From assembly GCF_020080835.1 (NCBI RefSeq), contig NC_058158.1:10664001-10728000 (forward strand): a stretch of 64,000 nucleotides of DNA, given 5' to 3'. The position numbers were made by a program, and so were the translations under genes. This DNA comes from Cotesia glomerata (taxonomy: Eukaryota > Arthropoda > Insecta > Hymenoptera > Braconidae). Of the stretch, positions 52,423-62,644 are shown in pieces; positions within the stretch are counted from its first letter, which is position 1; each line of letters begins with the position of its first letter. The notes under the pieces are model-generated. The model made no database searches. It saw nothing but the letters and a program-made list of their open reading frames with translations, and had not been told where the DNA came from.

Positions 52423-52483
52423 TGAGTGAGTTGACACAACGAACAAATTGTGTGTGCCAACACACGAGTACCGAAAGCCTCCC

Positions 52484-53520
52484 CTAAATAAATTTAATTA
52501 AATATACTATGAATATAAAGAGATACAAATTTATTTCTCCATTATAAATTTTATCAAACTTTTTTTTTACCCAACAAAGTTTATAATTGAAAGACAAGAA
52601 AAAAGTATTGTTGAAAGAATAAGCAAATATCTCGTCTGAAACGATCGCTATTTCGCTGGGCAGCAAACATGGAATAATAAAACCTCAAATTCAAGTCTGA
52701 CAAAGCTCTACAATCTTCATTGCAGCACGTCTTCCTGCAGTCGAAGAACAAGACTCCCTTGGGTTTATATTCTTGTTCTATTACTTTTTTTTTTTATGTT
52801 GTTCTACTTACTCATTTATCCGTCCTAGCATACCAATCAGTGGCAAATCGCTGACAAGATATCTAACATTCTTGTGTTTGTTAGAAACTAAATTTGGATC
52901 AATATTATATGATTGATTTTGCTTGTCTGTCACTTTGATGAATCCATTATAAAAAAGCGAATTTATTCGAGCAACTGCAATACGAGTTCTGACCGTTGAT
53001 TTACAATGAAACGTAAAATTTAAATCATTAGTGATACGAATAAATGCGTGAGGTTTTATTACTTTTATTACAACTGTTTCGAATATCTCTCCAAATATAA
53101 AAGCGCTGTTATTATACAATATTTCAATTAAAAGTTCATTTGAAAATTCCGAAGTATAAAACCTCTCTTTTTCCGGCGAATTTTTGATATTCTACTAATT
53201 GGAAATGTATTGTTATGATGGTATTTCAAAGGATTCAAGGAAATAATAGAAGCAATCAAATATAAAAATACGCACAAATTGGAAATAATTGAATACTGCG
53301 ATCCGCGTATTCTACTAACATTTCCGTTTCATATTTATGTTACGTTTTATTCTCATTTTTTTTATTTTTATTCAAGATAAAATAATTCCAGTGGTTATTT
53401 TTTCGATTTTCGGATTTGAAATTTTAATACTAACAAAGTTCTTCTGTACAACAATGAACGCGGAGAAAAGGATTAAACTGAATACGTCGAGAGGATCAAC
53501 ACCCTCATATAATTTTATTT
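52484..53520 (-). pseudogene. Probable decayed coding region of unknown identity (-)
   Basis: Reading on the minus strand, several adjoining stretches look like protein but sit in different frames: about 53520-53375 (with KLYEGVDPLDVF), about 53325-53255, and about 53195-52812 (the longest, ending LPLIGMLGRINE). Further pieces down to about 52484 are in two frames. The long piece ends at ATGA|GTAAGT (donor at 52811). CTGCAG| lies 77 nt downstream, and the frame stays open for 50 codons across that join. The polypeptide is rich in I, N and F, with Cys in the last part. I do not recognise the family. Base composition is smoother than the poly-A/T flanks. Frame changes suggest decay; real introns are the alternative. 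Confidence 0.35.
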
Positions 53521-54000
53521 AAAAATAAATTCATTTAAATATTATATTACGAATAATAATGTATATTCATATATAACATTACTCCATAAAGTTTGGAATT
53601 CAGTGTTAACGTTGTTATAGTTCGTAAATACCTTGATAATATTACTATTGTGAAATTTAATAATATTTGGACTTTGCGCGGAGTAAAATAGTAAAACAAT
53701 AGATGGAAATTTAATGCATCCATGTAATATAATATTTCGTTATCAAAATACACCAAAGTTTGTATATTAATAATTATGAACTTTAGTGCTAATATATGCT
53801 TTACAAATTTTTAATTCTAAAAATCGAATCACAAGTATCCTTTGTTTACAATTGAAATGGGAGCAGTATATCAAGTTATTAATGTAAATTCGTTGAAAAC
53901 GTTTTATGATACAGTTAATTTTCATATTAAAGCATATCATACTCTACAAAATATAAAATACATTAAAAATAGAGTAATTATGTATTTTTTTCTAAATTTC
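53521..54000. other. AT-rich, no firm feature
   Basis: A 69-codon minus ORF (53547-53756) and a 74-codon plus ORF (53842-54066) are AT-driven. The minus one could belong to the decayed region next to it, but nothing proves this. Confidence 0.3.
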
Positions 54001-54903
54001 TATGTCAATTATCATCTTCAAAAAATTACAGACTTCTTTGGAAGATTAAAAAATTATTTTTATTAGAAACTATATATCTTGGTCTTAACTCTCTGGTTAG
54101 GAGATAATTTAGCGAAAATGCGCCACCTGTCGGAAATTTTTAGAACTAACTTTAAAACAATTTTTTATGGGCGTATCAAATTATATTATGAGTAGACTAA
54201 GTCAGATATAGCCTATTTTTATGGAAAGCTATGTAAAAAATTATGTAAGGACATTTATAGAAATTTTTTTCCCGAAAAACCATTAATCAAGTTATTAATG
54301 TAACATCATTATAATTATAATAAACATCGTGAAAATTAATGATCAATCTTCGTCAACGTCAGCTAATTCATTGATAACAATAGACGGACATATTTAAATT
54401 GAGGATTTCTGGTATCTGTTGATACCCATTCCAGAATATTTTATTTTCTTTTTAATTTCTATGTCAATTATCATCGTAAAAAATTACAGATAAATTCTTT
54501 GATAGATTAAAAAAAATTTAATTTTTTTTAGAAACTATATATCTTAGTCTTAGCTCTCTAGTTAGGGAATAATTTAGCGACAATGCGCCACCTGTCGAAT
54601 TTTTTAAAAACTAACTTTAAAAAATTGTTTATGGGCGTATCAAATTATATTACAGATATATTAAGGCAGATATAGCCTATTTATAATGTCAGGCTATAAA
54701 AAAAAATTATGTAAGGAAATTTTTAAAAATTTTTTTCAGGAAAAGCCATTAATCAAGTTATTAATGTAACATCATTCTAATTATAATAAACATCGTGAAA
54801 ATTAATGATCAATCTTCATCAACGTCAGCTAATTCATTGATAACGATAGACGGACATATTTGAATTGAGGATTTCTGGTATCTGTTGATACCCATTCCAG
54901 AAT
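54001..54903 (-). repeat. Tandem duplication (459-bp period) containing two GGCGC-core repeats
   Basis: TATGTCAATTATCATC at 54001 recurs at 54460. Both units then carry AAACTATATATCTT, ATGCGCCACCTGTCGG (54118-54133) or ATGCGCCACCTGTCG (54583-54597), TTAATGTAACATCATT, a long well-kept block TCAACGTCAGCTAATTCATT and GTTGATACCCATTCCAG. Unit ends are about 54459 and 54903. Confidence 0.8.
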
Positions 54904-55949
54904 TCCGTGGCATTAAATATATCTAGAGATTCATTTAGGATGCGAACACGTGCTAGGGATTTATGTGTAAAACCGTCTCGCGTTTAAGCCACGTTACCAT
55001 GGTTATATAAGCCACCGAAACATCCTAATGGAAGTGAATCTCTGCAGTAGTGTAACGGAGGTATTTTTGCGTGAATAAAGGTTATTAAAAATTTTAATTT
55101 GACAAAAAACACCTTGAGCATAATAAGAATAAGTATTAACCGTAACACATCTCACGAAGTGATAATTCAAGCCGTTAAGACTGGAATAATATAATTGATT
55201 TGGCAAATGCAATTTAGATGGAAGATAAATAACGTATAGGATGAGTCTGACAGCTAGTAGAATATATATAGGCATATAACAGAGCTGGTAGTAACACAAA
55301 TCGATCGTATAACACCCTCTCAACTTTCAACTGCCACCAATGGTCTACCGGCGTAGCACAGTATACCATTCTGTAGGTATAGGAGTAGGAGCTCGCGTGG
55401 ATATGCTATTTACTCACTTAATAGGGCATAACAGAACAGTCATCGATTGATTGACGTGGGGAAGAGAAGAGAACGTCGAACATCGAATATAACGAATACA
55501 AGAGCCGAGAGCGAAGTGCCGTTCTCACATACTATTGATGGCATAAAAGCATCCCGTCATCATCGACTTTATATCATCCTTCCTATCCATCTCCATCTCC
55601 GTCTTCTCCTCCCACTGCTCATATCAATTTTTTATCTGATAAAGCATCAAATTTCTACACGATAAGGGATCAATCATTTCCGGCGAACGTTATCGACATT
55701 GAGTCATTAGTTAACTAGCTCGAACACGGATAAAAGGATTCACCGTTATTGGATTACCCAAAATGATTAACCATTTAATGATTTTGCATAATTGACTTCA
55801 TCATACAGTTTCGAGTTTTGATCATTAATTGTAGCTTAATATTCAATTATTTGTAACGAGGTATTAGCACAGATATGTTTATTATTTGATAATCATTTAA
55901 AAATAAAAAATACTTGTTGTTAATGCTCTTTTATATTATTACAATGATT
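54904..55949. other. Intron, no firm feature
   Basis: A GC-richer patch at 54930-55730 with no recognisable domain or splice context; AT-rich after that. Confidence 0.4.
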
Positions 55950-56775
55950 GTAAAATATTTTACTCTGAATGAATACTTGTAATAGGCAGTTAATTTCACC
56001 TAAAGTGAAAAAGACTATTAACACCAAAAATACTTACTATGTAGCAATTAAATATTATAATAAATTACCGAATGAGTTAAAAATACTAAATGTATCTAAG
56101 AAAGTCCCAAGAAGAAAAATTTGCCCTTTTATTAGAAATCTGAATTGTTAGAAACTTATAGTTACATTTCTATACCTTAGAAATGACTTTATAGCTATTT
56201 GTTTTTTATGACGTTTGAAATTTTGTGCTTTCTTTCTATAAAGATCCTAAATCCCAAATTTTTTTAGCTTAGAATCATTTGAATCCAAGCTATTCGATTT
56301 TCTTTTAAGTTTAGATTAGCTACACAAAAAAGAAAATGTTCTTGAATCAAGTATATAATTTTAAAGAACCATCTTCTTGATTTGAGTAAAAAAATTCTTA
56401 AACTAAGAAATTTTTACTTGGTTTAAGTAAATTTTATTTGATTCAAGAATTTTTTGTCTTGATTCAAGACAATTACCTTCTTCAAAATTATTTTCTTGGT
56501 TCAAGAATTTTCCTCTCGAATCAAGTTAATTTTTTTTCCAGTGTAGATTTCTATTTAAATTACTGGTAAATACTGTTAAAGTGTAAAAATGTATATATTA
56601 AGATATTTAAATTTGTAACAGTGCTACTCTTTCTGAATATACTAAATTTTTTTTTTTTTTTTTACTTAAGCTATACTTCAAATTTTAATTTTATTACTTA
56701 TGTGAAACAAAATTCTATGTATTTACTTCTTGCTATTTGGCTTTATGCCTTGACATTTAAATTCAATAAATAAAT
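55950..56775 (+). mobile_element. LINE 3' remnant with a MITE inside
   Basis: A frame ending at the stop at 56151 encodes KNTYYVAIKYYNKLPNELK, the G/A-x-x-x-Y-N-x-L-P-x-x-(I/L)-K signature at the extreme C-terminus of many insect jockey/CR1-like ORF2 proteins. About 620 bp of 3' UTR follow, ending GGCTTTATGCCTTGAC and AATAAATAAATAA, a usual LINE tail. A 221-bp MITE (56323-56543) lies in the UTR, so the LINE is older than the MITE. The 5' limit is approximate and no target duplication is seen. Confidence 0.7.
56323..56543. mobile_element. TA-flanked MITE (221 bp), relative of 36268-37088
   Basis: Starts CACAAAAAAGAAAATG and ends CAAGTTAATTTTTTTTCCAG then TGTG-like GTG, with TA on both sides (56321-56322, 56544-56545). 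The interior has repeated CTTGATTCAAG words and aligns closely with 37113-37325. Non-coding. Confidence 0.78.
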
Positions 56776-58010
56776 AATTATCTTGATTTGTAAAATGTAG
56801 GCATAATTTTTTGTATTGTGTATTTTTTCTGGTTTCTATGCAAAGGTGTAATGCACCTCTATAAAATTTATATCCAGAAGTAAATAAATAAATTAATCAA
56901 TTAATCATTTATCAAGTCGATCGATGAGTTTTATTTTATTTTTGTAGTCTAATCAAAAATTTGTCATTTTAGCGCGAACTCAATGGCTCAATTCGTGGTA
57001 AGTGAGCATGACTCATGTCACTTTCATTGCACTCGTAAAAAATAAGGGCTGTGAGTGTCCAGACGATTGCGTGTCTTCCAGTCATATATAATGATAATAA
57101 ATATACTGATAAATTGTGACCACTTGAAGTGTTCATGTAGACTTTTTGGACTGGAAAAGTGCAAATAAATACAAGTTGATAAATATGAAAATAATTATAA
57201 TATTTGCCCCAGATTTGAGAATTAATGCAAAGAAAGATAAAGATATAAAAAAATGTTTTTTGGATTATTTATCCGTTGATATTCAGATATTAAAGCTAGA
57301 ACGGGAGCTCAAGGGTCCCCTTGAGACTTTGGTCTTGTTGAAAACGGCAAGCCAAGATATTGGACTTTCAAAATAGGGTTACGAGTGCAGATGGTTCTGA
57401 AACTAGTGATGAAAGTAAAGAAAAGATATTCATTTAAAATTTTTTATGCTTTTTATTTGTCTTATATCTACTTGTTTAGTAGAACAGCAATAAATCTAAA
57501 GTTGTTTTTTTATTAACAAATAATAATAATGATAATGATGATGATGAATCGAAGGTAAAGTATCGAAAAAGTTTACTCGAAAGTTTGTTTTTGAATTGCT
57601 AGTGCTAAAAATTGAAAAAGTTGGAATAACAAGGCCTAACAATTTTTATTGCTAACAGATAATTATTTCTTCAAGTGCTTTTTCAATTCAGAGTCTCGAG
57701 AGCATTAAATTCCGATTTAAGAAGAGAGTGAGGAACAAAGTAATATCCGGGTGGAGTGGGATAAGGAAGGAACGCTCGTTATTGAAAGATTGCCGTTCAA
57801 TGAGTAGAGGCTCTTCAATAATAAGCACAAAAACTACAATAATGGTTGTTAATAATCCCTAGACAATACCATCAGGCATACCTTCATGTCTAATGGCGAT
57901 TTTTATTCTTAGCCGAGGACAATGACTTCCCGTAAGATAAATTTTACGATATGGCCTTGCATCGCCCTACGTAATTTTTTACATCGCTTGATATAAAAAT
58001 TTGCCAGAAA
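56776..58010. other. AT-rich intron, no gene called
   Basis: A 76-codon ORF (57146-57376) has a fair composition (for example VDIQILKLERELKGPLETL) but no known domain. There is an AATAATGATG microsatellite near 57522-57546. Confidence 0.35.
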
Positions 58011-58029
58011 AAATTTTTTTGATGTCTTT

Positions 58030-58215
58030 AAAATTTTTTATGGATCACAAAATGCCCATATATGACTTGATGTATCATAATAAGCATATATATGACTTTG
58101 TATGGTCAATTATAGCCATTTATAATTTTGTAATTAAACTTAGTACCCAAAATTTCCGACAGGTGGCGCATGGTCGCAAAATTTTCTCGCTAGCAGAAAG
58201 TTAAATTAAAAATAT
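58030..58215 (+). repeat. GGCGC-core dispersed repeat, single copy
   Basis: CCGACAGGTGGCGCATGG at 58156-58173, followed by CTCGCTAGCAGAAAGTTAAA and preceded by ATGCCCATATATGACTTG, the same order as in the tandem copies at 3377-3912. Confidence 0.7.
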
Positions 58216-58802
58216 ATGATAGAAATCATTTTTTTGACTTTTTCAAAAAACTTTTTTGACACTCATTATTTTAAATCAACTTTTAAACTATTTTTCATCT
58301 TTTATGACACAATAATTGAAGTATAAATTTTTTATTAAATATTAAAAATTCATTTTTTATTCTCATATAGTCTAATTGTAAGTTCGAAATGGTCTAACAT
58401 AAAAATTGATCAAGTTTAACAATTCCAAAAATTATTTACACGTTTATAAACCCCAAAAATAACTGAAAAAGCACTAAAACATTCAGCGGTTAATTAAACA
58501 AAAATAACGATCAGATGTGATTAAATAGCCATCCACGAAACGAACCCTCGTCAGACGCAGTCAGACTAAAATGCTTTTCGAGTGAATGTTACTACAGTAA
58601 CCAGAAAACAATGAATGATTGAATATAAAGAAGAAAGGGATTCAGAGCATTTATATACATCGATCCTCGTCTAGCGCAGAATCGTAAACTGTCTATGAAG
58701 CTAGATTCAAAGAGTATGAATTATCAAAATGTTTTAGCAGAAAGGTTTCAACGCTGATGTTGTGATGTGTTGTTTGACTCGGTAGTCAGTAGTCGGTAGT
58801 TA
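58216..58802. other. Intron, no firm feature
   Basis: AT-rich, then a GC-richer patch at 58530-58800. No gene. Confidence 0.4.
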
Positions 58803-59031
58803 TCTCCACCCGAGTCGAAATTCGAGTTCCGTTTTAACCGTAATTTTTTCCCATCTCAATTTTACGGTCAAAACAGACTTGGCGCTGTATTGATAGCTCA
58901 TTTAAACTGAGCCTGGTTTCACCGTAACTAGTGGAGTTTTGTCCCATTCTACCACGATTACGGTCAAACCAGGCTTGAAATAATGATAATAATAATAATA
59001 ATAAATAATAATAAATTAAATTTTAAAATTC

Positions 59032-59070
59032 TTAGGGGTCCGGGTTCAAATCCAATTGAAATCACATTTA
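59032..59070 (+). mobile_element. tRNA-like B-box fragment (possible SINE scrap)
   Basis: AGGGGTCCGGGTTCAAATCC with the pol III B-box-like GGGTTCAAATCC at 59042-59053, no A box upstream. Too short to classify. Confidence 0.3.
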
Positions 59071-59303
59071 TTTATTTTTTTTTTGTTTTAATCACTGCAA
59101 TAATAATTATTATTATAATTAATAATTATTATTGTTATAAGAAATAAGTAATAGTAATTAATAATAATTGTCATTAACATAAAAATTTGTAATTAACAAT
59201 TATTACAATTACTACTATCAAAATCGTTTATGAGCACAAAAAAATATATAAAATTAATTTTGTAATAAAAAAAACAAAAATGGATGATTTCCCAAATTTG
59301 AGT

Positions 59304-59515
59304 CTTTTTTTTACGAACAGGGGTTATTTATTGTCCAGTTTATACATATTAAGGAGTAAGGAAATAGGAGGAAAGGATTACTTATGGTAACTTAACCTAA
59401 TACGCTTCGTAAATAAAGAAATAATTAAAAGTCGCTTTGCCCTAACCGAGAACCGAACTTGGAACCTATCGCTCGTCAAGACTTACGCGCTACCCGCATC
59501 GCTACACTGCCGATT
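59304..59515 (-). mobile_element. tRNA-derived SINE (-)
   Basis: On the minus strand an A-box-like TAGCGATGCGGGTAGCGCG (59486-59504) is followed about 30 bp later by a B-box-like GTTCGGTTCTCGG (59446-59458). After this comes a tRNA-unrelated body of about 130 bp and a poly-A tail at about 59303-59312. Box order and spacing fit a tRNA-headed SINE. No acceptor stem pairing is evident, so it is not a functional tRNA gene. Confidence 0.5.
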
Positions 59516-60624
59516 GGTAAAAGGCGAATCTCAGTAGTCTCATAAACTTTTTAAATGACGCGTCTTAAAATGACTAAGTTCTGAGTGGAATCTGAAAAAG
59601 AACTTTACGGAGAAATTAAATGAATAGTAATAATTATATTTATAGACATTCAAAATTGAAATTTAGTTACCCATTCTCAATTATTAATCTTATACTTCTA
59701 TTTTCAATTGTAAGATTCGGTAATTGCTTATTTTCATGGGGTGTGAAATCAACATGATTAGATTATTTTCTACTTAATAGATATTTTTTTTTTTTTTTAG
59801 AATAAATCTAAAATAGAAAAATTTTTCAAAATTTTTTCAAAAATGTTAATTTTGGGATAAGAAAAATTATGAAACGTTTCAATTTTTAACTAAAACAAAT
59901 TATGAAAAATTTCAAATTTTGGGTTAAAAGTTTTAGCAAAATATCGAAAATCGATAATTAAAAAATTTTTTTTCTACTTGTAAAATATTTTTATCAGAGT
60001 AAATCTAAAATAGAAAAATTTTTTTAATTTTTGAAAAATTTCAATTTTAGAGTAAAAAAAAATATGAAAAACGTCAGTTGTTGGATTAAAAAAAAAACTA
60101 TGAAAAAATATCAAAAAATTAATTACTTTTAAAAAATGTGAAATTAAACAATTACCTGCGATTCTTATATATTTTAAAACTTTTTTCAGTGAAAATATGT
60201 GAACTAAGCTGAATTTAGAAAAGAATAATATTTTTTTTCCAAAATTCAAATTTTTGAAAGAAAAACCCTTCTCTGAGATTATTATTGTTATTATTATTAT
60301 TATTAAATTTTTAATTTTTAAATGTCAACTTTTCATGTTTTTTATTAATTTAAATTTTCGCGCCTAAGAACTACAAGATGGCAAGAGAAATAATAATAAT
60401 CAACAAGATGACAAATATAGTAATAATATTTATAATGATAATATTATACTCCTGGAAATTTTTACGGTCAAAACAGACCTGCGTACGCCTGTTTTAACCG
60501 TACTTATTCTCCGATACCGTCTTGTACGGTCAAAATAGACTCGATTTTTAGCGGCATATTAGACTTCAAAGAGTTGGGACATTTTTACGGTCAAAACGGG
60601 ACTCGAATTTTTACTCGGGCAGTG

Positions 60625-61010
60625 ATTCAATAAAGTTCACTAAATAAACCCCGATGTTTCTCCGTTGAGTGACACGGTCCGTTCGCCAATGCGACATAAA
60701 TATTGTACAAGAGAGAAAAGCTTATAAATCCGCCAGAGACCTTTTTCTCCTCCTCCTCCTCTTCCCATTTTCGACATTTATAAGAGGTGGAATTAGGATG
60801 CCGCTTTATTATGCACCCTTGACACGGACTAAGTCATTTGCAGAAACGTCGCTTGAATAAATTCATAAATCCTTACCCAACATGAACATTTGATTCTAAC
60901 AAAGACGTCCCAGCCCTCAGTAGCTCCTCCCTTAAAGTCCCCTTAAACTCAAAGTGGCAACTACATCATTTTCCGACCTCATTAATTTATCAAAATAATC
61001 AACCGAGCTT
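60625..61010. other. Intron, no firm feature
   Basis: GC-richer single-copy-looking DNA with a short (CTC)n run near 60747-60762. No gene. Confidence 0.4.
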
Positions 61011-61032
61011 TAAGAAGCATGTTCAGATAAAT

Positions 61033-61071
<39 letters not shown>

Positions 61072-61470
61072 GATCAGAAAGTAAAAATGGTGCCTTAGGT
61101 TATCATTACATGGAAAAATTTAAACTGTAATAAATAATAGTCGATTTATAATAAGTAATGATCAACTGGACAAAATTAGCATTTCAAACAGTAAAATCGT
61201 GATTTTAACAATCACTTTATAATATTTATTATTTAAATGCTACAATTTATTATTTACATGGAAGAAAATACTATTTCAAGCAGTAATATTCTTTATGTGA
61301 AAGTCGAAAATGTTAAAGTATAATAATTAGTATAAAAATTAACCGGAATCCGAGTGAATTTTACAGTTTACTTTTTTCCCTGTTTAAGAAGCATGTTCAG
61401 ATAAATATCTTAAGTAAAAAAAAAATTAATAGACCAAAAAGAAAAATGGTGCTTCAGGTTATCATTACAA
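61011..61470. repeat. Direct repeat pair (about 90-98 bp) bracketing a MITE
   Basis: TTTAAGAAGCATGTTCAGAT runs to GGTTATCATTACA at about 61011-61110 and again at 61383-61470. The left copy has an expanded poly-A of 28 (61038-61065). The inverted-repeat element between them fills the gap exactly. Confidence 0.7.
61109..61382. mobile_element. Short inverted-repeat element between the direct repeats
   Basis: The left end, CATGGAAAAATTTAAACTGT, and the inverted right end, CAGGGAAAAAAGTAAACTGT, match over about 22 bp. The interior of about 230 bp is AT-rich and non-coding. Confidence 0.55.
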
Positions 61471-61961
61471 AAGTGTGTATACATAGACACTGCTTTCCTT
61501 TCGCGTCCATCTATCTGCTCCTCTTAATGGTTGCACTCACGTAATTCTTCCTCTCACCGCCAACGAGTTATCCCTGCGCTGCTCCTTTATTCTCTCTAAC
61601 CCTCTGATGTTCGTTCGAAGCTTCCAGCTTCCTATTTTTTCCTCTCGAGCTCAGCTGGCAACTTTTTAATCACCCTCGATGGAACAAAGCTTGATGCTGG
61701 CACTCTAGATCCAGATGGAGGTCTAGATATATGAATATGTAAATATATGTTCAATAAAAAATATTCAAATCTAACACGAGGCCCTGATCATTCCTCACGG
61801 CTATTAGAGCACAATTGCAATCGAATTTTTCATTATTTTTGACTCTATGACCTCTTTTGCATTCATTGAATTTTGTTTTTTTTTTGGGCTCGAATAATTT
61901 AAAAAAAAAAAATGGATTGTAATTAATTATGATTAATGTTATGATTGTTTTGATGTTCCAG
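61471..61961. other. Intron 3' end before the PTB exon
   Basis: A GC-richer stretch (61490-61720), then AT-rich DNA and the acceptor of the exon at 61962. No other gene. Confidence 0.45.
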
Positions 61962-62036
61962 CACAGCGATCGCTCCACGCCTGTCCTCCTGATAGTTTCG
62001 CTGACGGGAATAAAAGTATGCAGCCCAGATGGAAAA
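61962..62036 (+). CDS. PTB/PID-domain protein, next internal exon (strands 2-3)
   Basis: Internal coding exon of 25 codons, with acceptor TTTTGATGTTCCAG (AG at 61960-61961) and donor GTGAGT at 62037. It is phase 0 at both ends, like the exon at 552-632. The translation holds PVLLIVSLTGIKVCSPDGK, the hydrophobic strand, Gly turn and strand (v-x-l-x-v-s-x-x-G-i-k-v) that follows the first helix in PTB domains. Joined after RSQLENLR it gives the expected element order with no gap. The next part of the fold (usually a His-x-x-x-x-I-strand) is not visible before the window ends, so a later exon lies beyond 64000. No other + strand segment between the two exons continues a PTB fold, but a skipped small exon cannot be excluded. 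Confidence 0.8.
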
Positions 62037-62644
62037 GTGAGTACTCAAAAATAGGCATAGTAGAACAAAAAGCTTCTGAATTAAAAAGAGAATGAGAGAG
62101 CAAAAGTTAAACTGAGCTTGACGCTACTCTTTAGTGCACCTTCAAGAGTGTCAAATGAGGCGACAAATAGTAAAGCAGGGGTACAGTCTAAAAAAATAAA
62201 AAAAGTGTGAAAAGAGAAGCAAAGGTTTAAAAAATAGCATTAAAAAAAATATTACCAAGCTCGTTTTCTCGAGCTTTATATTCACCAAAAAAGCGGTCGA
62301 ACCACAAAGAAAAGTCGGTCAAGTATCTCTACGCCGACGAAATTTCCGCGTCGATTTCGTTTTCTCAACTTTTTGGCTCCACTTAAAAATGTTTTATCTA
62401 TTTCCGTGAGTAATTCAAACCTCATTTTACACTCCACTTAACCGAGGAAACATTCAAAGTACATTGCATTTATGCATTTTTTTTTTTTTTATTTTTTTAT
62501 TATCGTCTAAATACTTTTTTATGTTAATTTCATTGAAATTTTATTACTTTATTCGTCTTTACAGTAGAATTTTGATAAAAAAAAAAAATTTCATAAAATC
62601 GACAAAAAAATTTTCTAATTTTTAAAGTATGAAATTATTGTAAA
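62037..62644 (+). other. Start of the next intron
   Basis: Follows donor GTGAGT at 62037. AT-rich with a GC-richer patch at 62260-62380. No further PTB exon is seen. Confidence 0.5.

Larger units (their letters stand above)
58803..60624. mobile_element. Large inverted-repeat element (1.8 kb) with subterminal TACGGTCAAAAC motifs
   Basis: The left end reads CCCGAGT, AAATTCGAG, CCGTTTTAACCGTAA, TTCCC. The right end inverted (60570-60624) reads CACTGCCCGAGT, AAATTCGAG, CCGTTTTGACCGTAA, GTCCC. TACGGTCAAAACAGAC or close variants occur at 58863, 58959, 60463, 60525 and 60586, all near the two ends. The middle holds AAT repeats, a SINE and AT-rich filler with no transposase ORF. Left limit is uncertain by a few bases. 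Confidence 0.6.
633..61961 (+). other. Giant intron of the PTB-domain gene (about 61.3 kb)
   Basis: The interval between donor GTAAGT (633) and acceptor TTCCAG (61961), inferred to be one intron because both flanking exons are phase 0 and encode consecutive parts of one PTB fold. It holds nearly all the mobile elements listed here and several possible nested promoters or exons. An unrecognised exon inside would split it. Confidence 0.6.

Noticed and set aside
56986..57376. Coding exon around the 76-codon ORF 57146-57376
   Set aside because: Reasonable composition, but no splice sites at its ends, no domain and no homologous feel to known families.
59446..59515. Functional tRNA gene on the minus strand
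   Set aside because: A and B box-like words are present but no acceptor stem pairs, and the sequence runs into a SINE-like body with an A-tail.
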